Source of the DNA: Sulfurospirillaceae bacterium | GTDB lineage: Bacteria; Campylobacterota; Campylobacteria; Campylobacterales; Sulfurospirillaceae | Direction of reading: 5' to 3' | Length of the DNA stretch: 36,264 bases | NCBI GenBank assembly: GCA_028693565.1 | Contig: JAQUVE010000010.1 | Location: forward strand, 1 to 36,264 | Shown: one piece after another, positions 1 to 7,533 of the stretch | How the letters are laid out: every line of letters begins with the position of its first letter | How positions within the stretch are numbered: the first letter of the stretch is position 1 | The notes under the pieces: model-generated | The model's input: only the letters and a program-made list of their open reading frames with translations | Told to the model about the DNA's origin: nothing | The model's database searches: none | Program-made: the position numbers and the translations under genes

Positions 1-633
1 AATGAAATAGAGATGAAGCTAATGGGAAGTTATCCGATTATTGAGTCTGTTGATAAATTTCCACGTTTCCTCTCACACATTATTCCCGAAGACAATACGA
101 GAATTCTTGATAGCTCAAAAGTGCGTATGGGAGCTCAATTAGCAGCGGGTACAACGATTATGCCAGGGGCTAGTTATGTTAATTTCAATGCAGGTACGAC
201 GGGTGCTGTGATGGTGGAAGGACGTATTAGCTCTTCCGTTGTTGTTGGCAAGGGTAGTGATGTTGGTGGAGGTGCAAGTATCTTAGGCGTACTCAGTGGC
301 ACCAATGGAAATCCTGTAAGCATTGGTGAGAATACACTGCTTGGTGCTAACTCTGTAACAGGTATTCCTTTAGGTGATGCATGTATCGTTGATGCGGGCA
401 TTGCTATTTTAGAAGGAACTAAAATCGGTATTTTACAGGCGGAATGGTCAAAAATTATTGAAGCTAATCCGAATAAGAAACTTAAAAAAGCAACCAAAGA
501 AGAGGTTCAATTTCATAAAGGCTTAGAGCTTGCAGGACTCAATGGACTTCATTTTCGTCAAAATAGCGTTAACGGTATGATTATGGCATACCGTAGTAAA
601 AGAGAAATTAAACTTAATAGCGAATTGCATTAA
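1..633 (+). CDS. dapD: Tetrahydrodipicolinate N-succinyltransferase, C-terminal part
   Basis: This enzyme of the lysine/diaminopimelate pathway transfers succinyl from succinyl-CoA to tetrahydrodipicolinate in the cytoplasm. The reading frame is open to the left edge (codons before the first ATG at 13 read N-E-I-E), so the gene starts outside the window and about 210 C-terminal residues are present; I expect roughly 390 for the long DapD form of this group. The visible part is a left-handed beta-helix of hexapeptide repeats, with FNAGTTGAVMVEGRIS and VVVGKGSDVGGGASILGVLS as typical DapD stretches. The C-terminal tail is charged. It ends in TAA at 631-633, and a hairpin lies between it and the convergent small gene. 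Identification is from conserved segments and is secure; only the missing N-terminus is unseen. Confidence 0.93.
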   Translation, partial: NEIEMKLMGSYPIIESVDKFPRFLSHIIPEDNTRILDSSKVRMGAQLAAGTTIMPGASYVNFNAGTTGAVMVEGRISSSVVVGKGSDVGGGASILGVLSGTNGNPVSIGENTLLGANSVTGIPLGDACIVDAGIAILEGTKIGILQAEWSKIIEANPNKKLKKATKEEVQFHKGLELAGLNGLHFRQNSVNGMIMAYRSKREIKLNSELH

Positions 634-647
634 GGTTGAAAAATAAA

Positions 648-667
648 GGGTAGACTTTGGTCTATCC
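648..667 (-). terminator. Hairpin plus T-rich tract ending the small Cys gene
   Basis: An 8-bp stem (648-655 with 660-667, one G-T wobble) closes a 4-base loop. Read on the minus strand it is followed by CCCTTTATTTTTC, a T-rich tract typical of intrinsic termination. It overlaps the TAG stop of the minus-strand gene and could also serve the convergent dapD transcript. Confidence 0.6.
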
Positions 668-877
668 TCTCAAATGTGCTTTGTTAAAAGCTTCGGCCCA
701 TTGTAACGATACTTTCTGATACGTTTTTTGTGCTACTTCGTTATCTTTTAAAATCCAATTTCCACATGTTGAACATTTTGTTGCATAGTGTTCGAGTGTT
801 TCCAAATCCATAGAGGCAACTTCAATGAGTCTAGCTTTACATTCTGCGATGGTACATAAAAGTTCATTTTGGGTCAT
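662..877 (-). CDS. Small hypothetical protein with a CxxC pair (71 aa)
   Basis: I do not recognise this family. The protein is 71 residues, mostly helical by composition and charged, with one CSTCGNW segment (Cys-x-x-Cys) near residue 35 and another Cys near the N-terminus (LLCTIAEC). The Cys pair could bind metal or be redox active, but one pair alone does not define a zinc site. A good ribosome binding site (AAGGAG, about 7 bases before ATG) supports the start. The gene stands alone between dapD (convergent) and the diguanylate cyclase gene upstream on the same strand, which it follows after about 60 bases. It ends in TAG inside an intrinsic terminator. Confidence 0.6.
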   Translation of the reverse strand: MTQNELLCTIAECKARLIEVASMDLETLEHYATKCSTCGNWILKDNEVAQKTYQKVSLQWAEAFNKAHLRG

Positions 878-937
878 TTGGACTCCTTGTTGTGAAGTGA
901 TTGACGAAAAATATATGGTATTCTATATAAAATACTA

Positions 938-2164
938 TTATAAAGCAATAAGGCAGTTTCTGCCACTTTCCTTGGCTTTATATAAAGCTGTATCTGCTAC
1001 TTTAATAATCTCTTCAGGACTTTTTCCTTTGATGCTACAAGCCATACCAATACTCACACTTAACCGCTCTTTTTTAGCCGGTTTTTTTTCTACTTTTTTT
1101 GGTGTTTTATTAGGGCGCTCTTTATCTCTGATGACAAAGCCTCTTTTAAAAATACTCTCTCTAATGGCTTCAAGTGCTAAAATGCAATCTTCTTTTTTCT
1201 TGCCTCGAAAAACAATGGTAAACTCTTCGCCTCCATACCGAAAGACTTTTCCACCATTTTTAATATAACTCAGTTCTTTGGCGATAAGCTTAAGGACATC
1301 ATCACCGATATCGTGTCCAAATTTATCATTAAATTTTTTAAAAAAATCAATATCTACCATGGCAAGAACATAATGTGAACCTAATCGTAAAAATGTCTCC
1401 TCAAGGGCACGTCTTCCGGGAACTCCTGTAAGTGTATCGATATAAGCCATACGGTACGCATCGTGTGCCAGAGCTGCAATAGCGATCAGTGATGTGATAA
1501 GCGAAAAAAGAATAAAGCTGTTTTTATCATGCAAAAATAAAAAGCTAATGAGTTGTGCAACAAGCATCCAAAAAGGTGCTTTCTGACTTTTTGTTTCAAA
1601 CAATAAAGAGATAAGAAAGATAAAAAGAAGTGCGACCATAGCGATAATAGTTACAAAATCACTTGCTTTTGTAAGGTGGCTTAGGCTTGTGGGTAAGAGG
1701 CTTGTACTTAGCGCTTTTTGCATTTCAGGAGAGAAATTTTTTAAGCTAAAATAGGCAACGAGCAGAAAAGCAATTCCAAGGCCACTTCGCAATAAGCCAA
1801 AAGAGCTAAAAAGTCCTCTCTCTTGTAAAGCGTAAATAAAAAGAAAGCCAAGAGCGGTACACAATGGCGCAATATGCCAAAAAGCTGTTACACTAAGTTT
1901 GACGAAGAAAGTTGTTGGAAAGGCCAGTGCTAAATTGAAAAAAAATGGGAAAAGTAGCAAAACGAAAAGTTTACTTTTATTAAAATATATACTTAAAGCG
2001 ATAGCTAATAGTAAAAAGACAAAAGTACTTTGCCATAAAAAATAGTATGCATAGGTTGGAATTAATTGAGTGATAAAAGTAATCCACCCAATCAGTATGA
2101 GCCCAAAACAGAGCATTTGAAAGGAGTAGAATTTATCTTTAAGAAAAGGCATTAAAAATCCCAT
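938..2164 (-). CDS. Membrane diguanylate cyclase (multi-TM + GGDEF)
   Basis: This is predicted to make cyclic di-GMP from two GTP at the inner membrane. The first ~230 residues hold about seven hydrophobic segments and no recognisable periplasmic domain, so the sensor may be the membrane bundle itself. The GGDEF domain follows, beginning with DTLTGVPGRRALEE and carrying an intact RYGGEEF active site. The RxxD inhibitory site expected just before the active site is absent (KNGG there). A Lys/Pro-rich insertion (PNKTPKKVEKKPAKKER) interrupts the domain before SVSIGMA. ATG at 2164 has no clear Shine-Dalgarno; an ATG four codons later is the alternative. The gene sits 12 bases after the ThiF-like gene, but a good -10 element overlaps that gene's stop, so it may have its own promoter. 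Confidence 0.88.
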   Translation of the reverse strand: MGFLMPFLKDKFYSFQMLCFGLILIGWITFITQLIPTYAYYFLWQSTFVFLLLAIALSIYFNKSKLFVLLLFPFFFNLALAFPTTFFVKLSVTAFWHIAPLCTALGFLFIYALQERGLFSSFGLLRSGLGIAFLLVAYFSLKNFSPEMQKALSTSLLPTSLSHLTKASDFVTIIAMVALLFIFLISLLFETKSQKAPFWMLVAQLISFLFLHDKNSFILFSLITSLIAIAALAHDAYRMAYIDTLTGVPGRRALEETFLRLGSHYVLAMVDIDFFKKFNDKFGHDIGDDVLKLIAKELSYIKNGGKVFRYGGEEFTIVFRGKKKEDCILALEAIRESIFKRGFVIRDKERPNKTPKKVEKKPAKKERLSVSIGMACSIKGKSPEEIIKVADTALYKAKESGRNCLIAL

Positions 2165-2175
2165 GTTTTTTTGCG

Positions 2176-2181
2176 ATTATA
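2176..2181 (-). promoter_or_regulatory. Extended -10 element TGC-TATAAT for the diguanylate cyclase
   Basis: On the minus strand TGCTATAATCGC lies over the TAA stop of the ThiF-like gene. A start about 7 bases downstream would give an mRNA with only a few bases before the ATG at 2164, so either translation is leaderless or the second ATG (2152) is used. There is no obvious -35, as is usual for sigma70 promoters in this phylum. Confidence 0.5.
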
Positions 2182-2962
2182 GCAGATTAAACTCATATTC
2201 CCATAAATCTGCTCTTAGAGGTACGTCTAAATGAGGTTTATTTAATAAGAGTTTTATGACTTCGGTACTTTGTATTGCAGCGGCAAAGGCTACTGTAAAA
2301 GAGGGGTTACCGTATGTTTTTTCAGCACCATCTCCTTCTTGCATATAAAGGTCATCAATAAGACGAGAAGTGCAAAATTGAGCACTATAACCAGCGATGG
2401 CTGCATGGACAAATGCTTGATTATGCCGTTTACAATGGCTCGCAAGAGAAGCTTTGAGTGTTGGATTATCCAAAGCATCTACAACAACATCGGCATTTTC
2501 GAGCAGTGAAGCATGTTTATCCAATTCAAAAAAAGAAGGGATACTTGTAATATGTACGGCAGGGTTAATCGCTTCAAGTGCACTTTTAACAACAGCACTT
2601 TTTGAAGAGCCTAGTGCTTTTATCGAAGAGAAGTTTTGGCGATTGAGGTTATGTTCTTCAAAGATGTCCCCATCCATTAAGATAAGGTTTCCCACACCAA
2701 TGCGTGTTAAAAATTCACTCACAAAACCACCCAATCCCCCGCATCCCAGGATAAAGACAGTGGCATTAAAAAGTTGATACTGCTCTTGCACGCTAATAGT
2801 CTTTTGGTTGCGCTTATAACGAAGTGGAGTTATATTGTTTTCAAGTGCTATTTGCTCAATTTCACGAAAGCTACATTGAAAAGTTTCCATTGCCTTAGCG
2901 TATACTTTTAGGGGTAAAAAACCATCTTCTACATAGGTTTGTAAAAAGGTTAAAAGTTTCAT
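2177..2962 (-). CDS. ThiF/HesA/MoeB-family adenylyltransferase (E1-like)
   Basis: This family adenylates the C-terminal glycine of a ubiquitin-like sulfur carrier (MoaD or ThiS type). A helical N-terminal extension of ~65 residues precedes the Rossmann ATP-binding motif (ILGCGGLGG), the acidic residues of LILMDGD and the NLNRQ arginine motif. DALDNPT follows as in MoeB/ThiF. The paired CxxC zinc motifs that I would expect in the C-terminal half of MoeB are not present, so it is a short HesA-like form. Two ubiquitin-like genes lie next door, one with a C-terminal GGG that is the obvious substrate, and beyond them the AOR gene. I infer a role in making or sulfurating the pterin cofactor for that enzyme. 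It is divergent from the 95-residue ubiquitin-like gene, with 36 bases between starts. Confidence 0.85.
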   Translation of the reverse strand: MKLLTFLQTYVEDGFLPLKVYAKAMETFQCSFREIEQIALENNITPLRYKRNQKTISVQEQYQLFNATVFILGCGGLGGFVSEFLTRIGVGNLILMDGDIFEEHNLNRQNFSSIKALGSSKSAVVKSALEAINPAVHITSIPSFFELDKHASLLENADVVVDALDNPTLKASLASHCKRHNQAFVHAAIAGYSAQFCTSRLIDDLYMQEGDGAEKTYGNPSFTVAFAAAIQSTEVIKLLLNKPHLDVPLRADLWEYEFNLL

Positions 2963-2978
2963 TTTGCCTCTTTTGATG

Positions 2979-2984
2979 TATAAT
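2979..2984 (+). promoter_or_regulatory. -10 element for the 95-aa ubiquitin-like gene
   Basis: TATAAT at this position is followed after 6 bases by AAAAGGAT, a ribosome binding site, and then the ATG at 2999. The implied leader is very short. It lies in the 36-base divergent gap shared with the ThiF-like gene. Confidence 0.45.
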
Positions 2985-2998
2985 TTTTAAAAGGATAT

Positions 2999-3286
2999 AT
3001 GATGCAAATTATACTAAATGCTTTCTCATTTTTGCGGGAGAAACTTGCTGAGCGAAATATTGCCTATCTTAATGCGCCCATGAATGTGCCTGAAAAAATG
3101 AGTATTTTAGGTTTAATAGATTCAATAGGTTTAGATCAAAAAAGCGTTGAAGCTGTTTTTGTCAATCACAAAGTGATGCCCAAAGAGACTATTATACACG
3201 ATGGAGATCGAATCGCTTTAATTCCTCCGGGAACTCCTGGGTCGTATCGTTTGATGCTTGGTATGAAAAAAATGGGGGAGGATTAA
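2999..3286 (+). CDS. Ubiquitin-like (MoaD/ThiS-fold) protein without a terminal GG
   Basis: A 95-residue protein that looks like a beta-grasp sulfur-carrier relative: a central VFVNHKVMPKETIIHDGDRIALIPPG segment (residues ~58-80, shown in part: VNHKVMP, HDGDRIALIPPG) matches the MoaD/ThiS layout where the last strand leads into the carrier tail. Instead of ending in GG it reads GTPGSYRLMLGMKKMGED, so it runs about 15 residues past the usual end and has no diglycine. It may therefore not be a sulfur donor, unless it is processed. It lies on the opposite strand to its neighbours, between the ThiF-like gene and the GGG-ending carrier, within the AOR locus. Its TAA and the TAA of the convergent carrier gene share the 4-base TTAA at 3283-3286. 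ATG codons at 2999 and 3002 are both possible starts. Confidence 0.7.
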   Translation: MMQIILNAFSFLREKLAERNIAYLNAPMNVPEKMSILGLIDSIGLDQKSVEAVFVNHKVMPKETIIHDGDRIALIPPGTPGSYRLMLGMKKMGED

Positions 3287-3522
3287 CCTCCTCCAACTTT
3301 AGGAAAGAGGGCGAGAGTATCGCCTTCTCTTAAGATATAGTCTTCTTTTTCATGGCGTGAGTTAACCATCAAGACACCCAAAGGGAGTTCTTGAGTAACG
3401 CCTAATTCTTTGATGATATCACCCGTTGTAACCCCTTCAGTATAGATTCTTTGTTCTACTTTGAAACGGCCTTCTCGGTATTGCGCGAAAAGTTTAAGGG
3501 TGATATGAATCTGCTTAGACAT
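3283..3522 (-). CDS. MoaD/ThiS-like sulfur carrier ending in GGG
   Basis: A 79-residue ubiquitin-like protein. The C-terminus (REGDTLALFPKVGGG) has the acidic-hydrophobic strand and the glycine tail that ThiF/MoeB enzymes adenylate and thiocarboxylate. It probably carries sulfur for the dithiolene of the molybdo/tungsto-pterin. The ATG overlaps the TAA of the AOR gene by one base (TAATG at 3524-3520), which suggests translational coupling and a dedicated role for the AOR enzyme rather than general MoaD function. The E1-like partner is 320 bases away on the same strand, past the oppositely oriented second ubiquitin-like gene. Whether it serves general molybdopterin synthesis too cannot be told from here. 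Confidence 0.85.
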   Translation of the reverse strand: MSKQIHITLKLFAQYREGRFKVEQRIYTEGVTTGDIIKELGVTQELPLGVLMVNSRHEKEDYILREGDTLALFPKVGGG

Positions 3523-5258
3523 TAAAAATTCCAGAACTCATCAATTTCTTCATTTGTAAAATCCCATGTTACATTATGTGGTGGAAGAGCTTCATATTTC
3601 ATGAACTCAGGCATTCTATCATCAGCCTTACTAAAACCAGCTTTGATATTAAATTCATGTTCTATTTTAAGAATATTTTTACCAAGATTAACGACATCAT
3701 CACCCGTAATATTAATGCCAAAGCGTGCATTGATCATGTCAATAAGTGCAGGTAGACATTTTGGATCATCTAGGGCTGGGAATGCAACAAAGATACACAT
3801 ACCCGTACTATCAACGGCAGCTGAAGCAATTTGTAAATTACGTGATAATTCAACTTGTCCCTCTTTTTTGAGCGGGTCAACATAACCACCACTATTTAAA
3901 ATGTTGGTTGCTACGGCATAACCTGCCGTGTGGTCAGCTCCCATCGGAGTAGTAACATATGTAACGCCTTGACCTTTAACTGCACGAGGATCATACGCAG
4001 GGATGCCTTGTCCTTTAACGGTTGGAACTCTTACAAGGCCATATAATTTTCCAAGTAGATGTGTACCACCACCAATGATACGGCCTAGAGGTGTTCCATT
4101 TGCAAGTTCTTCGGCGATTAATTCATAAGCTCTTTGTCCATCACCATATTTTAATATGCCTGCATCTACAGCAAGTCCTAAACAAACACTGGTTTCAATT
4201 GAATCTAATCCTAAATCATCCATTAATCCATCTATCTTTGCGATAATGTCTAAATCTTCAATACCTAAATTAGCTCCCAATGCCCAAATTGTCTCATACT
4301 CAAAACCCGAAGTAAGATATTTTCCATCTTTATCATTATAAACTTGTGAACATTGAATGACACAACCTGCATGACAACCATGGGTAGTTTTGCCTCCACG
4401 TGCTTTAATGTTTTCAGCCATTGTCTCACCACAAATATTTTCAGCATGCTCCCATGAACCTGCTCTAAAGTTTTGTGTTGGTAAACCACCTGCTTCATTG
4501 AGGATATTGACAAGAACGTTTGTTCCAAACGCTGGTAATCCTTGACCACTGATTGGGTTATCTTTCAGTGCTTGTGTAAAAATCTTACTGGCTTCTTTAA
4601 ATTTCTCAGGCTCTGCAATGGTAACTTCTTTATAATTTTCTGCATCCACTGTGATACACTTGATTTTTTTAGAACCCATAACTGCACCAAGGCCACCACG
4701 TCCATGGCTTCTTAATTTTCCACTAGGATCTTTAACTGAAATATTAGAGGTTAGCATTTTCATCTCACCTGGACGAGCAATACTCATAACCGCAACTTTT
4801 TTATCATATTTTTCTAACATAGCATCCAGTACAAAATAGTTGTCTTTACCAACAAGTTCAGGTACTTCGATAAAGGCTACATGATCTTTAGTGATATGAA
4901 GCTGATAAAATTTAGAGTCATCTTTTGGAAGTCCTTCAATAATAAGAGCTTTAATACCAAGTTTTGAAAAAATACCTGCGCTTGTGCCACCGACATTAGA
5001 CTCTTTAATACCTCCTGTAAGTGGACTTTTGGCACCGCAAGAGTTTCTACCACTATTAGAAGCGCTTGTTCCAGAGAGCAATCCTGGAGCAAATACAAGT
5101 TTATTATTTGGCCCTAAAGGGTGACACTCAGGATCCACTTCAGCAGCAACGATTGTAGATGTCAATCCACGACCACCTAATCCCATCCAGGCCGATGGAA
5201 CTTCCTCAATTTGAAAACTCATGTTACTCATGTTAACACGATAAATTTTATCAGCCAT
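3522..5258 (-). CDS. Aldehyde ferredoxin oxidoreductase family protein
   Basis: AOR-family enzymes use a tungsten (or molybdenum) bis-pterin and one 4Fe-4S cluster to interconvert aldehydes and carboxylic acids. The N-terminal region has the family GGRGL motif (~28-32) and RGGLGAVMGSKKIK (pterin-binding region). Cysteines at 295, 299, 303 (GCHAGCVIQC) and 488 (DSTGMC) fit the cluster ligands; the first spacing is CX3C where the archaeal archetype has CX2C. Length is 578 residues, near the usual ~600. I start at ATG 5258 (MADKIYRVN), which has a GGAG ribosome binding site 7 bases upstream; an in-frame ATG 15 codons earlier has none. It is the first gene of a unit with the GGG carrier. No ferredoxin-like or NAD-binding partner subunit gene is in the window, so the electron acceptor is unknown. 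Confidence 0.9.
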   Translation of the reverse strand: MADKIYRVNMSNMSFQIEEVPSAWMGLGGRGLTSTIVAAEVDPECHPLGPNNKLVFAPGLLSGTSASNSGRNSCGAKSPLTGGIKESNVGGTSAGIFSKLGIKALIIEGLPKDDSKFYQLHITKDHVAFIEVPELVGKDNYFVLDAMLEKYDKKVAVMSIARPGEMKMLTSNISVKDPSGKLRSHGRGGLGAVMGSKKIKCITVDAENYKEVTIAEPEKFKEASKIFTQALKDNPISGQGLPAFGTNVLVNILNEAGGLPTQNFRAGSWEHAENICGETMAENIKARGGKTTHGCHAGCVIQCSQVYNDKDGKYLTSGFEYETIWALGANLGIEDLDIIAKIDGLMDDLGLDSIETSVCLGLAVDAGILKYGDGQRAYELIAEELANGTPLGRIIGGGTHLLGKLYGLVRVPTVKGQGIPAYDPRAVKGQGVTYVTTPMGADHTAGYAVATNILNSGGYVDPLKKEGQVELSRNLQIASAAVDSTGMCIFVAFPALDDPKCLPALIDMINARFGINITGDDVVNLGKNILKIEHEFNIKAGFSKADDRMPEFMKYEALPPHNVTWDFTNEEIDEFWNF

Positions 5259-5307
5259 AACAGACTCCTTTATAAATTTTGTTGTTCTAATGTTATGGTA
5301 CATGATG

Positions 5308-5313
5308 TTTATA
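5308..5313 (-). promoter_or_regulatory. Possible -10 element for the AOR gene
   Basis: On the minus strand GCGCTATAAAC occurs 50 bases before the AOR start, at a distance fitting a ~40-base leader. The gap 5259-5471 is otherwise AT-rich and shows no riboswitch-like structure that I can recognise. Confidence 0.3.
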
Positions 5314-5433
5314 GCGCGAAAATAGCCTCATGTATGTTTTTTTGAAACAAAATCTTCATAAAGCGCCCTATTTTTACCTCTAAAATAGAATGCATTGCAA
5401 TCATGGTGCTATTTGTATGCTATAAATACAGAA

Positions 5434-5439
5434 TATAAT
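5434..5439 (+). promoter_or_regulatory. -10 element for the FIST chemoreceptor
   Basis: GAATATAATG precedes the gene by about 32 bases and is followed by the strong ribosome binding site AGGAGG at 5460-5465. A TATAAA 10 bases upstream is an alternative. Confidence 0.45.
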
Positions 5440-5471
5440 GATTGAAGTTTTAACTTATAGGAGGTCATAGT

Positions 5472-7475
5472 ATGTTCGGATTTTCACAAAAAAAGATAAC
5501 GCAGGAAAAAAATGCGAGAGATTTATCAACGGCGATATTAAGCATTGTTCTAAAGGAATCAGAAATTAGTAATGGTAAGTTGCAAAATCTTACAATGACC
5601 CCTAAAGTAGTTTTAGGTTTTGTCTCACCATCGTTAGATTTTTCAAGTATTTCCTCACGCTTAAAGCAAGCATTACCTTCAACGACAACACTTATACTTT
5701 CAACAACAGCAGGAGAGCTTTGCAGCTTTGATAAAACAACACCTTTGACACATCTTTATTCACAAGCTGGGGCAGGCGAGGGCGATAACATTGTTTTAAT
5801 GCTTTTTGATGAGACAATGGTTAGTGATGTTTTTGTTGCCGCTATTCCTCTTAAAAGTGAAGACATGGCGATAAGCTCGCGTACAGCTACTCAAAGAATT
5901 GAGGCAATTTCAGAAGAGCTTCGTAGAGTGCGCGTACCTTTTAAGATGAATCATGAAGATACTTTAGGGTACACCTTGATAGATGGTCTTTCTGCAAGTG
6001 AAAGTTTTTTTATGGAAGCGGTTTATAATGTTGGGTGCTTCCCTTGTCTGCTTCTTGGTGGGAGTGCTGGTGGAAAGCTGGATTTTAAAGATACTTACCT
6101 TTATGATGGAAAACGTACTTTACGCCATCACGCACTTATTACATTTATTAAGTTTACGCCACAATTTCGTTTTGCTGTATTTAAAAGTCAAAATTTTAAA
6201 AAGACAGCGAGTCAATTTTCCATTCTTGAAGCTGACCCAATCAAACGGACAGTTACGGCTTTTCTCGATACAAAAACCAATAAACATATTAATATCGTTG
6301 AAGCTTTATGTATCCATTTTGCATGTACTCCTGAACAGCTTGACGCAAAATTGACCAATTTTACATTTGGTATTGAGATAGATGGTGAGATTTACATACG
6401 CTCCGTTGCTGGAATTGATAAAGTGAATAAAAAGGTTTCATTTTATTGTGACTTAGAAGCGGGAGAGGAGCTTTTTCTTTTAGAAAAAACAGATTTTGTT
6501 AAGACTACAAGTGATAATTATAGTGAATTTTGCCGCAATAAGCCTAAACCTATTGGTGCTATATTTAATGATTGTATTTTAAGACGCCTTTTCAATAGTC
6601 AAGTTCTGAATAATCTTTCTATTTTTAAAGAAGTCCCTATTGTAGGATTTTCAACTTTTGGTGAACTTTTAGGAATTAACATCAATCAAACTTTAACAGC
6701 GGTCTTTTTTTATGAGATAGCAGCTAATGAGTCTTTAGAGGGAGAATATATTAGTCACTTCGTGCAAAAGTATGCTGGATTTAAAAGCTATTTTCTATTG
6801 CGAAAGATTAATCGACAAATGATGATTGGCAATATCAATAAAGCAATGTTGGTACAAATGAAAGAGAGCATGCCCGTTATTCAAACCATTGGAAATGCTC
6901 TCTCAAATGCTATTGAGTCGATTAATAAGATTGAAAATCAGTTAAGTACAGTTAAAAATCAATTTTCTATTTTTTCAACCAACATGGGCAATAGTAGTGA
7001 AAGAAATGCCGACCTTCTTGTTGAAGCCGAAAATCTTACAACATATGTTCGTGATATTCGCTCTGTTTTAGGAATTATCTCAGATATTGCTGATCAAACA
7101 AATCTTTTGGCATTAAATGCTGCCATTGAAGCCGCTCGTGCGGGTGAACATGGACGAGGATTTGCTGTTGTTGCTGATGAAGTACGAAAATTAGCTGAAC
7201 GTACTCAAAAAAGTCTCAATGAAACAAATGTTTCAGTTACAACGATTGTTCAGGCAGTTGAGCATATTAGTGGTGTCATGAATGATATGAGTAAAGGACT
7301 TTTGGAGATGTCAAATAATGGCATTCATCTGTCTTGTGAGATGGAAGAATTGTCTGAAAAAAGTCATATTATCTCTAATGAATTACAATCGCAATCACTA
7401 CTAACAGAACAACTCAATCAAGAGTTAACCAAACTTATTGTTTATGAAAATACGCTGGATATTCTAAACCACTAA
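5472..7475 (+). CDS. Soluble FIST-domain methyl-accepting chemotaxis protein
   Basis: A 667-residue chemoreceptor with no membrane segment or signal peptide, so cytoplasmic. Residues ~45-245 form a FIST_N-type domain ([25 protein letters not shown]) and ~245-400 FIST_C ([10 protein letters not shown]-like [14 protein letters not shown]). FIST domains were proposed to bind small ligands such as amino acids. From ~470 a coiled-coil signalling domain carries the conserved hairpin tip ([20 protein letters not shown], then [18 protein letters not shown]) that contacts CheA and CheW. I see no C-terminal receptor-methylation tether. The start at ATG 5472 has AGGAGG in front. It is convergent with a second FIST protein, a kinase, 58 bases from that unit's last gene, suggesting one ligand read by both chemotaxis and gene regulation. 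Confidence 0.92.
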   Translation: MFGFSQKKITQEKNARDLSTAILSIVLKESEISNGKLQNLTMTPKVVLGFVSPSLDFSSISSRLKQALPSTTTLILSTTAGELCSFDKTTPLTHLYSQAGAGEGDNIVLMLFDETMVSDVFVAAIPLKSEDMAISSRTATQRIEAISEELRRVRVPFKMNHEDTLGYTLIDGLSASESFFMEAVYNVGCFPCLLLGGSAGGKLDFKDTYLYDGKRTLRHHALITFIKFTPQFRFAVFKSQNFKKTASQFSILEADPIKRTVTAFLDTKTNKHINIVEALCIHFACTPEQLDAKLTNFTFGIEIDGEIYIRSVAGIDKVNKKVSFYCDLEAGEELFLLEKTDFVKTTSDNYSEFCRNKPKPIGAIFNDCILRRLFNSQVLNNLSIFKEVPIVGFSTFGELLGININQTLTAVFFYEIAANESLEGEYISHFVQKYAGFKSYFLLRKINRQMMIGNINKAMLVQMKESMPVIQTIGNALSNAIESINKIENQLSTVKNQFSIFSTNMGNSSERNADLLVEAENLTTYVRDIRSVLGIISDIADQTNLLALNAAIEAARAGEHGRGFAVVADEVRKLAERTQKSLNETNVSVTTIVQAVEHISGVMNDMSKGLLEMSNNGIHLSCEMEELSEKSHIISNELQSQSLLTEQLNQELTKLIVYENTLDILNH

Positions 7476-7500
7476 TGTGAGGGCTTTTAAGCCCTCACAT
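7475..7500. terminator. Perfect 26-base palindrome between convergent FIST units
   Basis: ATGTGAGGGCTT (7475-7486) is repeated inverted at 7489-7500, giving a 10-12 bp perfect stem with a small TTTTAA loop right after the chemoreceptor stop. There is no T-tract on either side, so it may be a bidirectional hairpin that blocks transcripts or protects 3' ends rather than a classical intrinsic terminator. Confidence 0.5.
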
Positions 7501-7533
7501 GATAAGGCAAAGTAAAATTTTAATGAATGTAAA

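Noticed and set aside
5259-5303. Longer AOR start at ATG 5303
   Set aside because: The 15 extra residues have no ribosome binding site, while ATG 5258 has GGAG at good spacing and begins the family-like sequence.
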